Shown in pieces: positions 27,733-40,584 of a stretch of DNA of 64,000 bases. The stretch covers positions 49,753 to 113,752 of the forward strand of contig CALKBZ010000034.1 of NCBI GenBank assembly GCA_937775295.1, given 5' to 3'. How positions within the stretch are numbered: the stretch's first letter is position 1; every line of letters begins with the position of its first letter. This DNA comes from an uncultured Opitutales bacterium (GTDB lineage: Bacteria; Verrucomicrobiota; Verrucomicrobiia; Opitutales; Coraliomargaritaceae). The translations under genes and the position numbers were made by a program. The notes under the pieces are model-generated. The model did no database searches and was not told where the DNA came from. It saw only the letters and a program-made list of their open reading frames with translations.

Positions 27733-29676
27733 ATGGCTAAAATAATTGGAATCGACTTAGGCACGACAAACTCCTGCATGTCCGTAATGGAAGGCGGCGA
27801 GGCTGTTGTTATACCAAATTCGGAGGGTGCGCGCACCACTCCTTCTGTTGTGGCGTTCGCTAAAAATGGCGAACGTCTCGTAGGTCAGGCTGCAAAACGC
27901 CAGGCTGTAACAAATCCGAGTAACACGATCTTCTCCGCGAAACGCTTCATCGGACGTAAGTTCTCTGAAGTCCAGGAAGAGGCTAAGAGTCTACCTTACG
28001 AAATCGTTGAGGGCAAGAATGGCGACGCTTACATCGAGTGTGAGGTTAAGGGCAAGAAGGAGCAGTTCGCTCCAGAGCAGATTTCTGCGATGATCTTGCA
28101 AAAGCTCAAGTCTGACGCCGAAGCATACCTCGGCGAAAAAGTCACAGAGGCGGTGATCACTGTGCCTGCTTACTTCAATGATGCGCAGCGCCAAGCCACT
28201 AAAGATGCTGGGCAGATCGCGGGTCTCGAAGTGAAGCGTATCATCAATGAGCCGACTGCTGCGGCGCTCGCTTATGGTCTTGATAAAGGTCAAGACGAAG
28301 TGATCGCGGTGTATGACCTAGGTGGTGGCACGTTTGATGTGTCGATCCTCGAAATCGGCGACGGTGTCTTCGAAGTGAAGGCCACTCACGGTGACACGCA
28401 CCTCGGTGGTGATAACTGGGATAGCACATTGATCGACTACCTCGTTGAAGATTTCAAGAAGGAGCAAGGTATGGACCTTCGCACTGACAAGATGGCACTA
28501 CAGCGCCTCAAGGAAGAAGCAGAAAAGGCGAAGATCGCACTGTCCTCGACTCAGAGCACAGACATCAATCTCCCGTTCATCACTGCAGACGCCAGCGGAC
28601 CGAAACACCTAAACATTCAGCTGACTCGTGCTAAGCTCGAGCAGATCTGTGATTCGCTCTACCAGCGCACTATCGCTCCTTACAAAGAGTGTCTCAAGGA
28701 CTCAGGGCACACGACATCTGAAATCGGCGAGCTTGTGCTTGTTGGTGGTATGACACGTGCGCCTAAGGTAGTTGAAATTGCGACTGGGCTCACGGGCAAG
28801 GCACCACACCAAGGTGTGAACCCTGACGAAGTGGTAGCAATTGGTGCTGCGATTCAAGGTGGCGTGCTGCAAGGTGATGTGCGTGACGTGCTTCTCCTCG
28901 ACGTCACTCCGCTCACACTTGCAATCGAAACTGCAGGTGGTGTAGCAACTGCTATGATTGAGCGTAACACCACAATCCCGACTAAGAAGAGCCAAACATT
29001 CTCTACCTACGCAGACAATCAAACTGCTGTGGACGTCAAGGTGCTTCAAGGTGAGCGCCCGATGGCGAAGGATAACAAGACACTTGGCAACTTCCGTCTC
29101 GACGGTATCCCTTCCGCTTCTCGTGGTACTCCTCAGATTGAAGTGACTTTCGATATCGATGCTAATGGTATCCTTAACGTCAGCGCTAAGGATCAGGGCA
29201 CTGGTAAAGAGACGCACATCACCATCTCTGGTTCGTCCGGTCTCGATAAGGATGAAGTCGAAAAGCTCAAGCGCGAAGCCGAAGCACACGCGACCGAAGA
29301 CGAAGCCCTCAAGGCTGGCGTCGAAGCACGTAACGAACTCGATAACATCGTCTACCAGTCTGAGAAGCAGATTACTGATCTTGGCGACAAGATCCCTGCG
29401 GATAAGAAGACTGAGCTCGAAGAAGCAATCGCAGAAGGTAAGGCCGTTCTTGAAAACCAAGACGCTGATGTCGATGCATTGAAAGCACCGAAGGAAAAGA
29501 TCAATGCGATCATGCAATCCTTCGCTGAAGAAATGTATAGCCAGCAAGCTGCTGAAGGCGCAGCTGCAGGATCAGAAGGTGCTGAGCCAACTGGTGACGC
29601 CGCGACCGATGCAAAGCAAGCTGAGGGTGAAACAGTTGACGCTGACTTCGAAGTCGTCGATGAAGACAAGAAATAA
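27733..29676 (+). CDS. dnaK: Chaperone DnaK (Hsp70)
   Basis: 647 residues. An ATP-driven chaperone that holds unfolded proteins with DnaJ and GrpE. The nucleotide-binding domain has [31 protein letters not shown] and [11 protein letters not shown]; the substrate-binding domain has [19 protein letters not shown] and the lid ends in [12 protein letters not shown]. The start is ATG 27733, with AAGG six bases upstream, one of the few clear ribosome-binding sites in the window; an open frame extends back to 27625 without family resemblance. Neither dnaJ nor grpE is adjacent; groES-groEL follow after a terminator. Confidence 0.98.
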   Translation: MAKIIGIDLGTTNSCMSVMEGGEAVVIPNSEGARTTPSVVAFAKNGERLVGQAAKRQAVTNPSNTIFSAKRFIGRKFSEVQEEAKSLPYEIVEGKNGDAYIECEVKGKKEQFAPEQISAMILQKLKSDAEAYLGEKVTEAVITVPAYFNDAQRQATKDAGQIAGLEVKRIINEPTAAALAYGLDKGQDEVIAVYDLGGGTFDVSILEIGDGVFEVKATHGDTHLGGDNWDSTLIDYLVEDFKKEQGMDLRTDKMALQRLKEEAEKAKIALSSTQSTDINLPFITADASGPKHLNIQLTRAKLEQICDSLYQRTIAPYKECLKDSGHTTSEIGELVLVGGMTRAPKVVEIATGLTGKAPHQGVNPDEVVAIGAAIQGGVLQGDVRDVLLLDVTPLTLAIETAGGVATAMIERNTTIPTKKSQTFSTYADNQTAVDVKVLQGERPMAKDNKTLGNFRLDGIPSASRGTPQIEVTFDIDANGILNVSAKDQGTGKETHITISGSSGLDKDEVEKLKREAEAHATEDEALKAGVEARNELDNIVYQSEKQITDLGDKIPADKKTELEEAIAEGKAVLENQDADVDALKAPKEKINAIMQSFAEEMYSQQAAEGAAAGSEGAEPTGDAATDAKQAEGETVDADFEVVDEDKK

Positions 29677-29687
29677 TCTTATTCAAG

Positions 29688-29725
29688 AGGTGCGTATGAA
29701 CGACTGGTTGATGCGCACCTTTTTT
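29688..29725 (+). terminator. Terminator between dnaK and groES
   Basis: AGGTGCG and CGCACCT form a 7-bp stem with a 19-base loop, followed by T6. It separates the dnaK transcript from groESL, though the loop is large and read-through is likely. Confidence 0.7.
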
Positions 29726-29766
29726 AATCAACCAATTCTCCAAACAATAAATAAATAAATAATACT

Positions 29767-30054
29767 ATGAAGATCAAACCACTCGGTGAACGCGTTCTAT
29801 TGAAGCGCATTGAAGAAGATGAACAAGTCCGCGGCGGCATCATTATTCCTGATTCCGCTAAGGAAAAGTCTCAGGAAGCTGAAGTTGTAGCACTTGGCAC
29901 TGGCAAGAAAGACGAGAACGGGAAAATAATCCCTTTTAATGTCAAGAAAGGCGACAGAGTTCTCCTTCCAAGCTACGGTGGCACACCTGTCAAAGTCGAC
30001 GGTGTTGAATACATCTTGATCGAGGAAGATAGCATCCTCGGCGTCATCGCTTAA
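29767..30054 (+). CDS. groES: Co-chaperonin GroES
   Basis: 95 residues forming the seven-subunit lid of the GroEL chamber. [17 protein letters not shown], the mobile loop region [20 protein letters not shown] and the C-terminal [15 protein letters not shown] are all typical. The 5' leader is AT-rich (AATAAATAAATAATACT) with no Shine-Dalgarno sequence. It is 51 bases upstream of groEL in the usual groESL pair. Confidence 0.98.
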   Translation: MKIKPLGERVLLKRIEEDEQVRGGIIIPDSAKEKSQEAEVVALGTGKKDENGKIIPFNVKKGDRVLLPSYGGTPVKVDGVEYILIEEDSILGVIA

Positions 30055-30099
30055 GCGATTTGTCTCACTTATTTAATACACAAAATTCCAAAGAAATAA

Positions 30100-31755
<1,656 letters not shown>

Positions 31756-31803
31756 TTCCTCTGGGGATTTCATCTGCTCAACACTTAGCACATCATTATT
31801 ACA

Positions 31804-31834
31804 AAGCCTCGACTGGCAACAGTCGGGGCTTTTC
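31804..31834 (+). terminator. Terminator of groESL
   Basis: AAGCCTCGACT and AGTCGGGGCTT form a long stem (about 11 bp) around GGCAAC, followed by TTTT. It is about 50 bases after the groEL stop. Confidence 0.9.
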
Positions 31835-31844
31835 TGTGTGTGAA

Positions 31845-32107
31845 GGTCTACCCGTTGGTGGGCCAAGCTAAAGACGAGGCGAATGGTACGCAGCTGGAAA
31901 TTGGCGATGCATTGCAGTTGTTTGCGGACTTCGAGTGTGTAGCCGCACGAGATGGAATCGCCAATTAGTAAAACACGCGGCAATTTAGGATTATCCAGTA
32001 GATAGTCCTAAGCAGTTTCAATTTCATTGAATTTGTATTTTTTGTAATCTTTGAGGTGAAAAACGCCTAAGTTGGGCTCCAATACACTTCCCCATGTGAG
32101 TTCTTTA
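31845..32107 (-). pseudogene. Decayed SGNH/GDSL hydrolase fragment
   Basis: The minus strand reads [16 protein letters not shown], the block I motif of SGNH esterases with the nucleophile Ser (GDS, encoded at about 31951-31962). Upstream in the same frame is plausible sequence (WGSVLEPNLGVFHLKDYK) interrupted by TAG at 32008-32010; downstream the frame degrades within about 20 codons. Blocks II, III and V are missing. It is therefore the N-terminal remnant of an esterase gene of the type that accompanies polysaccharide degradation clusters. Confidence 0.7.
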
Positions 32108-32111
32108 GCAG

Positions 32112-32444
32112 TTATTCGTTTTTTCGATCGTAGTCGATTTTTTCCTGATTTCTGAGTATGGGATGTTTTAGATACGCTTCTGGTTTAAGTGTAAATTGAA
32201 CCACATCCACCCAGTTGGATTACAACGATTTCGGTGTTTCAATCTGTATATTATCTCCAACCTGTTTGAAGCTGAGCTTGTTGGCACCTTGTAACGGCGT
32301 GATTGATTGCACATTTGTTATTCCTTTAATCTGTAGCGTGGTATCCTTTCCTTCGCTTTGATCTTCATGGAAATCGACCCTGCCACGAATGTATTTGTAG
32401 GTGAGTATCCTAAATATATATCTGACGTTTTCGTGTGCAGTTGC
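32112..32444 (-). pseudogene. Decayed C-terminal fragment of a carbohydrate-active-type protein
   Basis: A minus-strand frame of about 74 codons (32222-32444) reads RGRVDFHEDQSEGKDTTLQI, KGITNVQSITPLQGANKLSF and GDNIQIETPKSL, then a TAA (32220-32222), then in the same frame NWVDVVQFTLKPEAYLKHP to a stop at 32112. The beta-strand pattern resembles the end of glycoside hydrolases such as GH29 fucosidases, but the resemblance is weak. With the SGNH remnant just downstream it marks a lost carbohydrate-degradation locus. Confidence 0.5.
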
Positions 32445-32780
32445 CTAGTGCGAGGTGATTTGCCCCCTTGAGCAGCGGATGGCAATCCGTCACAGCCTCG
32501 CGATTAATCCACATCCAATCGGGAATTACCTATGTTTGCATACGCTTTATTGGATGTAATTTCGGCTCTAATATCCTGTTCTTTATTACGTGCGTCTTGG
32601 GCAGTGGTAGAGCAACAAAATGTGCCATCGGATCCGACTAATAAGAAAGAGGGGCTGCCTCTAGTAACACGGAACACGCCGCACTTTCGGCGTTTGCCCG
32701 AATTGGAGCTGGTTGAACATTAATAGGGTGTGCAGCCGCGCCTAGCCGCGCATTTTGTGGTTTCAGATGTTCCCGAGGAC

Positions 32781-32858
32781 CGTGGCGTCGTTGCTTGCAA
32801 CGGCCATCAGCAGTGTGAGGATGATCGCAATGAGGCCGTTGCAAGCAACGACGCCACG
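32781..32858. repeat. Perfect 25-bp inverted repeat
   Basis: CGTGGCGTCGTTGCTTGCAA plus CGGCC (32781-32805) is repeated in exact inverse at 32834-32858 across a 28-base spacer. A related, decayed copy is at 3214-3290. It lies in non-coding DNA close to the 3' end of parE. A hairpin of this strength would fold in any transcript crossing it. Confidence 0.9.
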
Positions 32859-32887
32859 ATCAAGCACTTATTCTTTCTCACTAGTCG

Positions 32888-32942
32888 CTTTGCACCGCGG
32901 TTCATTGCTTTGCACCGCGGTTCATTGTTTCGCAAAGCGAAA
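32888..32942. repeat. Two perfect 20-bp tandem copies plus a short hairpin at the parE 3' end
   Basis: CTTTGCACCGCGGTTCATTG occurs at 32888-32907 and 32908-32927. Immediately after, TTTCGCAAAGCGAAA (32928-32942) forms a hairpin whose last base is two bases from the parE stop; read from parE it may end transcription weakly. Confidence 0.75.
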
Positions 32943-32943
32943 C

Positions 32944-34797
<1,854 letters not shown>

Positions 34798-34800
34798 TTA

Positions 34801-34925
34801 GGTGTAGGAAAAGTGGGAAGGTTTAAAAGCGGGAAGGTGTGACGGAGCGTGAGTAGCGCGGAGATGGTGAATCGGAACGATTTGCCCCGCAGGGGTGAGT
34901 GAAGTGGGTGCCCTTGGGGCGACTG
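34801..34925. repeat. Leader element of parE: octamer-like array plus three hairpins
   Basis: AAAAGTGGGAAGG-type repetition (34808-34840), then hairpins GCGTGAGTAGCGC (34847-34859), CCCCGCAGGGG (34885-34895), the word TGAGTGAA (34896-34903) and GCCCTTGGGGC (34910-34920). Order and the 25-base spacing of the last two match the cysS copy, and stem changes are compensatory. Confidence 0.7.
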
Positions 34926-35254
34926 AAAGAAGAAATTAGGTCAGAAGGTAGAAAAGAAAGAACAGAGGGTAAGTGGTCAATTTGAACGTCGAACGCCGAA
35001 CGTCCAACTCCGAATTTTGAAATTTTAAGGGATTCGGCGAGTCTTCTAAAGAGTGAGGTCTAGCTGTAGCCACGTCGCTTTGTTATGCCCTTGGGTATTG
35101 CCGACGTGTCTGGCTCGGCTAGCAGAAACTTCGTGGATAGAAAAAATGCCGGGCAGACTTGATGATATTGCAGGCAAAATGTCTGTGCTATTTTGTGATG
35201 CTGTGGCGAGTGTGATTAACTTTGGATAGAATCTTGCTTTGATCCTTATATCCT
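34926..35254. other. Intergenic region with GAACGTCGAAC-type periodic sequence
   Basis: Contains AACGTCGAACGCCGAACGTC (34985 onward) running into TTTTGAAATTTT, the same style of degenerate repetition as upstream of the yhbY-like gene. Beyond it nothing recognisable until the higA start; a promoter for higA is presumably here. Confidence 0.5.
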
Positions 35255-35683
35255 ATGTCTTTATGGGATATGCATGTGAGCGGCATAACTCCTGGTGAGA
35301 TTTTGAAGGAAGAGTATTTGGATGCGTTGGAGCTATCGCAAAATGCGTTGGCGCGGGCGATTGGTGTTACGCCGCGTTCGGTGAATGAGATCGTTCTAGG
35401 GCGTCGATCGATTACGGCGCCGATGTCGATTCGACTGGGGGCCTATTTTCGGCAGAGCCCGCGCTTCTGGCTGAACCTGCAAACCGAGTGTGATATTCGC
35501 AAGGCGTTGAGGGATGAGAAAAAATTGACTTCAGGAATCATCCCAATGGAAGCCGTCGCAGAGGATCAAGGGACATACGGCGTACGATTCGTTCGTTCGC
35601 AGATCGCGCAACCCGTCAATTATGGGAGACGGAGAAGTCCCAGGTGTATGGGCAATTTGCCAGAGCCGCACTGCGGAAGCTGA
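35255..35683 (+). CDS. higA: HigA-like antitoxin, C-terminus running into higB
   Basis: 142 codons. The first about 100 match HigA/VapI antitoxins: SGITPGEILKEEYLDALELS, then the XRE-type helix-turn-helix (QNALARAIGVTPRSVNEIVL) and RLGAYFRQSPRFWLNLQ. It would bind its own operator and neutralise the HigB RNase. The normal protein is about 95-105 residues. Here the frame has no stop and continues about 33 codons through the start of the toxin gene in another frame, so the tail is unrelated. Gene order is antitoxin then toxin, opposite to usual higBA. Confidence 0.75.
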   Translation: MSLWDMHVSGITPGEILKEEYLDALELSQNALARAIGVTPRSVNEIVLGRRSITAPMSIRLGAYFRQSPRFWLNLQTECDIRKALRDEKKLTSGIIPMEAVAEDQGTYGVRFVRSQIAQPVNYGRRRSPRCMGNLPEPHCGS

Positions 35684-35862
35684 TGCAGCCCAATGCCGCG
35701 GAGCACTTAGATGATTTTAAGATGCCGCCGGGGAATCGCTTGGAGGGTCTCAAGGCGGATCGACTCGGGCAGCATTCGATTCGGATCAATCAGCAATGGC
35801 GTATTTGTTTCGTTTGCAACGAGGGAGGCGCATGCGACGTCGAGATCGTTGATCACCATTGA
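35584..35862 (+). pseudogene. higB: HigB/RelE-family toxin with ACG in place of the start codon
   Basis: A 92-codon frame reads IRSFADRATRQLWETEKSQ, then AALRKLMQPNAAEHLDDFKM, GNRLEGLKADRLGQHSIRIN and QQWRICFVCNEGGACDVEIV, the full length of HigB toxins, ribosome-dependent mRNA interferases. The codon at the expected Met (35584-35586) is ACG, one base from ATG, and no ATG, GTG or TTG lies nearby upstream in this frame. A GTG at 35644 would give only 72 residues. The catalytic and core residues look intact, so the loss may be recent or initiation may be unusual. Confidence 0.72.
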
Positions 35863-35976
35863 GGAGTGAGATTAGAGGGCTGAGACTTAAGGTGAGGACC
35901 GAGGCATGAGGTCTGAAATATGAATATTGGCCAAATCACTGAGCCTTAGCCTTACTAGAATAACAGACAGGACGGA

Positions 35977-36000
35977 GGTCTGCCGGAGATGGCGTAGCAA
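35977..36000. repeat. 24-bp dispersed word, second copy of 7928-7951
   Basis: Matches 7928-7951 at 22 of 24 bases (GGTCTGCC-GG-AGATGGCGTAGCAA). It lies just downstream of argF, between the higB remnant and the argF stop, in a stretch that also shows degenerate GAGGCTGAGACTTAAGG-like repetition (35866-35920). Confidence 0.6.
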
Positions 36001-36009
36001 TGTGGCTAT

Positions 36010-36029
36010 CACAGATAGGTATATCTGTG
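36010..36029 (-). terminator. Hairpin abutting the argF stop codon
   Basis: On the minus strand CACAGATA-TACC-TATCTGTG, an 8-bp perfect stem, starts directly after the argF TAA. No T run follows, so it may protect the 3' end of the transcript instead of terminating it. Confidence 0.4.
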
Positions 36030-36971
36030 TTACAGTGCGTTGAGCTCAACCAGCTTCGCCATGATTGCCTTTTGCGCGTGCAGGCGGTTTTCGGCTTCGT
36101 CGAAGATGATGCTTTGTGGGCTATCGAGGACCTCTTGGCTGACTTCTTGGCCGGCGTGGGCGGGTAGGCAGTGGAGGAAGTAGGCGTTTGGCTTTGCGAG
36201 TGCAAGCAACTCGGCGTTCACTTGATACGGGGCCATTTCCTTTAGGCGCTGTTCGGCCTCGGCTTCGTCGCCCATTGATACCCAGACATCAGTGTAGATT
36301 GCGTCGGCATCTTTACACGCTTCTTTAGGGTCGTCGGTGTAAGTGAAGTTGACTGGTAGGCCTTCGGCTTCGAGAGCATCGACTACGGGCTGCTTCGGCT
36401 CAAAGCCTTTTGGGCCAGACACGACTATTTCCATGCCAAACATCGCGGCAGTGAGAATCCATGAGTTGGCCATATTACAGGCGCTGTCTCCGAGGAAGGC
36501 GACCTTCTTGCCCTTGAGCGTGTTGATGTCGACGGCGTCTGGCGAGTAGCGCTCCAGCAGTGTGAAGATATCGGTGTAGAGCTGGCACGGGTGATTAAAG
36601 TCAGTCAGGCCATTGATGATCGGCATGGTGGCATGCTTTGCGAACTCTTCGATAATTGAGTGTTGGTAGGTCCGGATCACCAGACCGTGCAAGTAGCGTG
36701 ACAATACCTTGGAGCTGTCTTCAACCGTTTCGCCACGGCCAATCTGTGTCTGCTGGGAGTTGAGCACGATCGGGTACCCGCCGAGCTCGTTAATGCCGAC
36801 CTCGAAGGAGACGCGTGTTCGTGTGCTGCTCTTGTAGAAGAGTAGGCCCCAGGATTGCTTGTTCAATGCTGCCGGTGTGTTGAACCGGTCGTCTTTGAAT
36901 ACTTTGGCGAGTGAGAAGACTTCTTGCGCTTGTTCGAGTGTGAAGTCGGTGACTTTTAGAAAATGGTGCAT
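36030..36971 (-). CDS. argF: Ornithine carbamoyltransferase
   Basis: Converts ornithine and carbamoyl phosphate to citrulline. 313 residues with the carbamoyl-phosphate site SSTRTR (48-53), the DFNHPCQ segment and FLHCLPAHAGQEVS, which carries the catalytic Cys. It is the last gene of argC-argJ-argB-argD-argF. The start is ATG 36971, after a degenerate purine-rich array on the plus strand (36979-37035) that fills the gap to argD. Confidence 0.97.
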   Translation of the reverse strand: MHHFLKVTDFTLEQAQEVFSLAKVFKDDRFNTPAALNKQSWGLLFYKSSTRTRVSFEVGINELGGYPIVLNSQQTQIGRGETVEDSSKVLSRYLHGLVIRTYQHSIIEEFAKHATMPIINGLTDFNHPCQLYTDIFTLLERYSPDAVDINTLKGKKVAFLGDSACNMANSWILTAAMFGMEIVVSGPKGFEPKQPVVDALEAEGLPVNFTYTDDPKEACKDADAIYTDVWVSMGDEAEAEQRLKEMAPYQVNAELLALAKPNAYFLHCLPAHAGQEVSQEVLDSPQSIIFDEAENRLHAQKAIMAKLVELNAL

Positions 36972-37044
36972 CTTATTAAGTGTGAAAGTTTAAAGGTATG
37001 AAGGTGTGAAGGTATTAAAGTAGAAAGGAGTGAAAGTCGCAAGG

Positions 37045-38226
<1,182 letters not shown>

Positions 38227-38242
38227 TATAAAAGTTGTTCGG

Positions 38243-38259
38243 TTGTTTGGTTTTCAGTT
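38243..38259. repeat. 17-bp word shared with the uxaC leader (48351-48367)
   Basis: TTGTTTGGTTTTCAGTT is identical in both places. In both it is followed, before the next stop codon, by GATCACTGGA-type repetition (38269-38305 here, 48399-48430 there). Both gaps lie between co-directional genes. Confidence 0.65.
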
Positions 38260-38319
38260 AAAGAACGGATCACTGTATCACTGGATCACTGAGAACAGTG
38301 TAACGGTCCGCGAAGCGGG

Positions 38320-39210
38320 CTATCTGTTGACGATCTCGGTGCCGACACCTTTGTCGGTAAAGATTTCGAGGAGTAGGCTGTGTGGGTTTTCACCGTCGAC
38401 AAAGTGCACGCGGTGCACGCCGCTACGCAGTGCTTTTACGGAGCTGTCTGTTTTGGGGATCATGCCTTGGCTAATGGTGCCGTCCTTGACGAGATCCGTG
38501 ATTTCGTCGGCTTTGAGCGAGGAGATGAGTGATTCGGGGTCGCTCATGTCGCGCATCAGACCGGGCACGTCGCAGAGGTAAACGAGGCGTCGCGCGCGGA
38601 GCGCAGCGGCGACTCTACCTGCTGCTGCATCGGCATTAGTGTTGTACACTTGTCCGTCTTCGTCGCAAGCAATCGGTGAAATTACTGGAATGTAGCCGTC
38701 GTTGAGTGCCTTCTTGATGATCTTGGTTATGACCGTATGCGTCTCACCGACAAAGCCGACGTCAACCGTTTCGCCATCAATGACGACGTTCTTCTTGTCG
38801 CATAACAGCACGTCGTTGCCAGCTAGGCCGAGTGGACGTGCGCCTTTCTGTTGGAGGATTTTGCAGATGTCTAGGTTGACGACTTTGTTGAGTGTGTGCT
38901 CGACGATCTTGACGGAGTCTTTGTCGGTGACGCGGAGGCCGTGTTCGAAACGCGTCTCAATATTGGACTCCGCGAGCGCGCGCGTGATCGCTTTGCCGCC
39001 GCCATGCACGACAACGACTTTGATGCCGACCGCCGATAGGAATGCGATGTCGGTCGCCACGCGGGTCCGCACTGCTGGGTCGGCGGCGTCCATGAACGCA
39101 CCGCCGTATTTCACGACAAAGATGGAGTCGCGAAATCGTTGAATATAAGGGAGCGCTTCAAGCAATACAGCTGCTTTGGTGGTGACGTCGAGGTGTGAGA
39201 GATCGGTCAT
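38320..39210 (-). CDS. argB: N-acetylglutamate kinase
   Basis: Phosphorylates N-acetylglutamate, the second step of arginine synthesis and the usual site of arginine feedback. 296 residues of the amino-acid kinase fold: FVVKYGGAFMDA, VVVHGGGKAIT and RFEHGLRVTD near the N-terminus, PVISPIACDEDGQVYNTNAD later. The C-terminal LLLEIFTDKGVGTEI is typical. The N-terminal extension before YIQRF (about 23 residues) may hold the arginine-sensing helix of feedback-inhibited kinases; this is inference. Confidence 0.96.
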   Translation of the reverse strand: MTDLSHLDVTTKAAVLLEALPYIQRFRDSIFVVKYGGAFMDAADPAVRTRVATDIAFLSAVGIKVVVVHGGGKAITRALAESNIETRFEHGLRVTDKDSVKIVEHTLNKVVNLDICKILQQKGARPLGLAGNDVLLCDKKNVVIDGETVDVGFVGETHTVITKIIKKALNDGYIPVISPIACDEDGQVYNTNADAAAGRVAAALRARRLVYLCDVPGLMRDMSDPESLISSLKADEITDLVKDGTISQGMIPKTDSSVKALRSGVHRVHFVDGENPHSLLLEIFTDKGVGTEIVNR

Positions 39211-39293
39211 TGGAAATGAGTGTTTGAATCTTTAACCACAATTGAACACTGGCTAACCTAGAGCCTGTGAGTGTCTGCTCTGTGGGTTTTTGA

Positions 39294-40517
39294 TTATTCT
39301 GATTTGTTGAAGTCCACGTAGGCTTCGCTGAGGTCGGAAGTGAGCAGGCGGTAGTGGCCTACGCCTTGATTTAAATTGAGTGTGATACGGAAGCGCTTCT
39401 TTGACACGATATCTTTCCACTTTGAGAGGTTACTATCCTGCGGTCTGCCGTTTATGACCGCGGCTACAGAGTCGTAGTAGATGTCGAAGCACTCTTCTTT
39501 GAGTCCAACGCGTGCATAACCAGCGGCGTCAGCGAGCCGTCCCCAGTTTGGGTCGGAACCATACCAAGAGGTCTTAACTAGCAGAGAATTGCCAACTGCA
39601 CGGGCGATTTGTTCAGCATCGGCTGTCGTCTTGCAGCCTTCGACGACGAGTTCGACGAGCTTCGTAACCTTTTCACCATCACCGACAATTTTTTCGGCTA
39701 GATCATCGCAGACGAGGAACACGGCTTGTTGGAAGGCTTCGATAAGTTCTGGGCTGGTATCGGCTTTGACGCCGCTCGCACCATTGGCGAAGAGAAGCAC
39801 GGTGTCGTTGGTGCTCATGTCGCCGTCGATCGAGATACGATTAAAAGTAAGGTCACTGGCTTGTTTGACAATGGATTTGAGTAAATCACTGTCGGCTTCG
39901 AGGTCAGTTGCGAGGAAGGCCAGCATGGTAGCCATATTTGGCTCAATCATCCCAGCGCCTTTGGCCATCCCCGATACGGTGATCGTGGTGCCCTCGTAGT
40001 CGAACCGTGCGGTGGCAACCTTCCGCCGTGTGTCGGAGGTGAGGATCGCGTCGGCAGCGTCGTATGACGATTGCGTTTCGGTGTCGAGCTTGTGGGCGGC
40101 AGCAGCGATGCCAGCCTTGATATTGCTCATTGGTAATTGCCGCCCGATCCGTCCAGTGGAGCAAACGAGGAAGGAAGTATTGATGCCTGTCGCGAGTTGG
40201 GTAACCGTGTTCATCTCTTGTCCGTCGGTCATGCCTTGAGCGCCAGTGCAGGCGTTGGCGTTGCCGCTGTTGATGACACAGCCGGCGACGTGGTTGCCGT
40301 TTTCGCACAGAATTGCTTTGCAGATGTGCACCGGGGCGGCGCAGACATCGTTGAGTGTAAACACGCCAGCTGCGCTGCAGGGTGACTCAGCGACCAATAG
40401 TGCGAGGTCGAGCCGCGGATCGCCATTTTCCCGAATGTCGCAACCGACCCCAGCGATTTTGTAGCCAGGGCAGTCTGCGATACCGCCTGAAGTTTCGATG
40501 AGTTGAACGGTAGTCAT
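39294..40517 (-). CDS. argJ: Bifunctional ornithine acetyltransferase / N-acetylglutamate synthase
   Basis: Recycles the acetyl group from N-acetylornithine to glutamate, so no separate argA or argE is required. 407 residues; the self-cleavage site precedes the nucleophile Thr197 in KGAGMIEPNMATML, and STGRIGRQLPM and VINSGNANACTG are present. An autoprocessed heterotetramer is expected. Whether it also makes acetylglutamate from acetyl-CoA cannot be told from sequence alone. Its leader carries a purine-rich array. Confidence 0.96.
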   Translation of the reverse strand: MTTVQLIETSGGIADCPGYKIAGVGCDIRENGDPRLDLALLVAESPCSAAGVFTLNDVCAAPVHICKAILCENGNHVAGCVINSGNANACTGAQGMTDGQEMNTVTQLATGINTSFLVCSTGRIGRQLPMSNIKAGIAAAAHKLDTETQSSYDAADAILTSDTRRKVATARFDYEGTTITVSGMAKGAGMIEPNMATMLAFLATDLEADSDLLKSIVKQASDLTFNRISIDGDMSTNDTVLLFANGASGVKADTSPELIEAFQQAVFLVCDDLAEKIVGDGEKVTKLVELVVEGCKTTADAEQIARAVGNSLLVKTSWYGSDPNWGRLADAAGYARVGLKEECFDIYYDSVAAVINGRPQDSNLSKWKDIVSKKRFRITLNLNQGVGHYRLLTSDLSEAYVDFNKSE

Positions 40518-40584
40518 TGTGGGAAAGTGGGAATGTATAAAAGTGGTAATGTGTTACTCTGACTTCTGTTCTCTGACCTCTGAA

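Noticed and set aside
28702..29547. 281-codon frame antisense to dnaK
   Set aside because: Runs inside a strongly conserved dnaK; Cys-, Phe- and Leu-rich composition and no domain; it is a by-product of dnaK codon use.
29677..29766. CIRCE element before groES
   Set aside because: The space holds only the dnaK terminator hairpin and an AT-rich leader; no TTAGCACTC inverted pair is present.
32532..32723. 63-codon plus-strand frame (MFAYALLDVISALISC)
   Set aside because: Short, no family, and sits in decayed and repetitive DNA; it may be a scrap of a membrane protein but cannot be supported.
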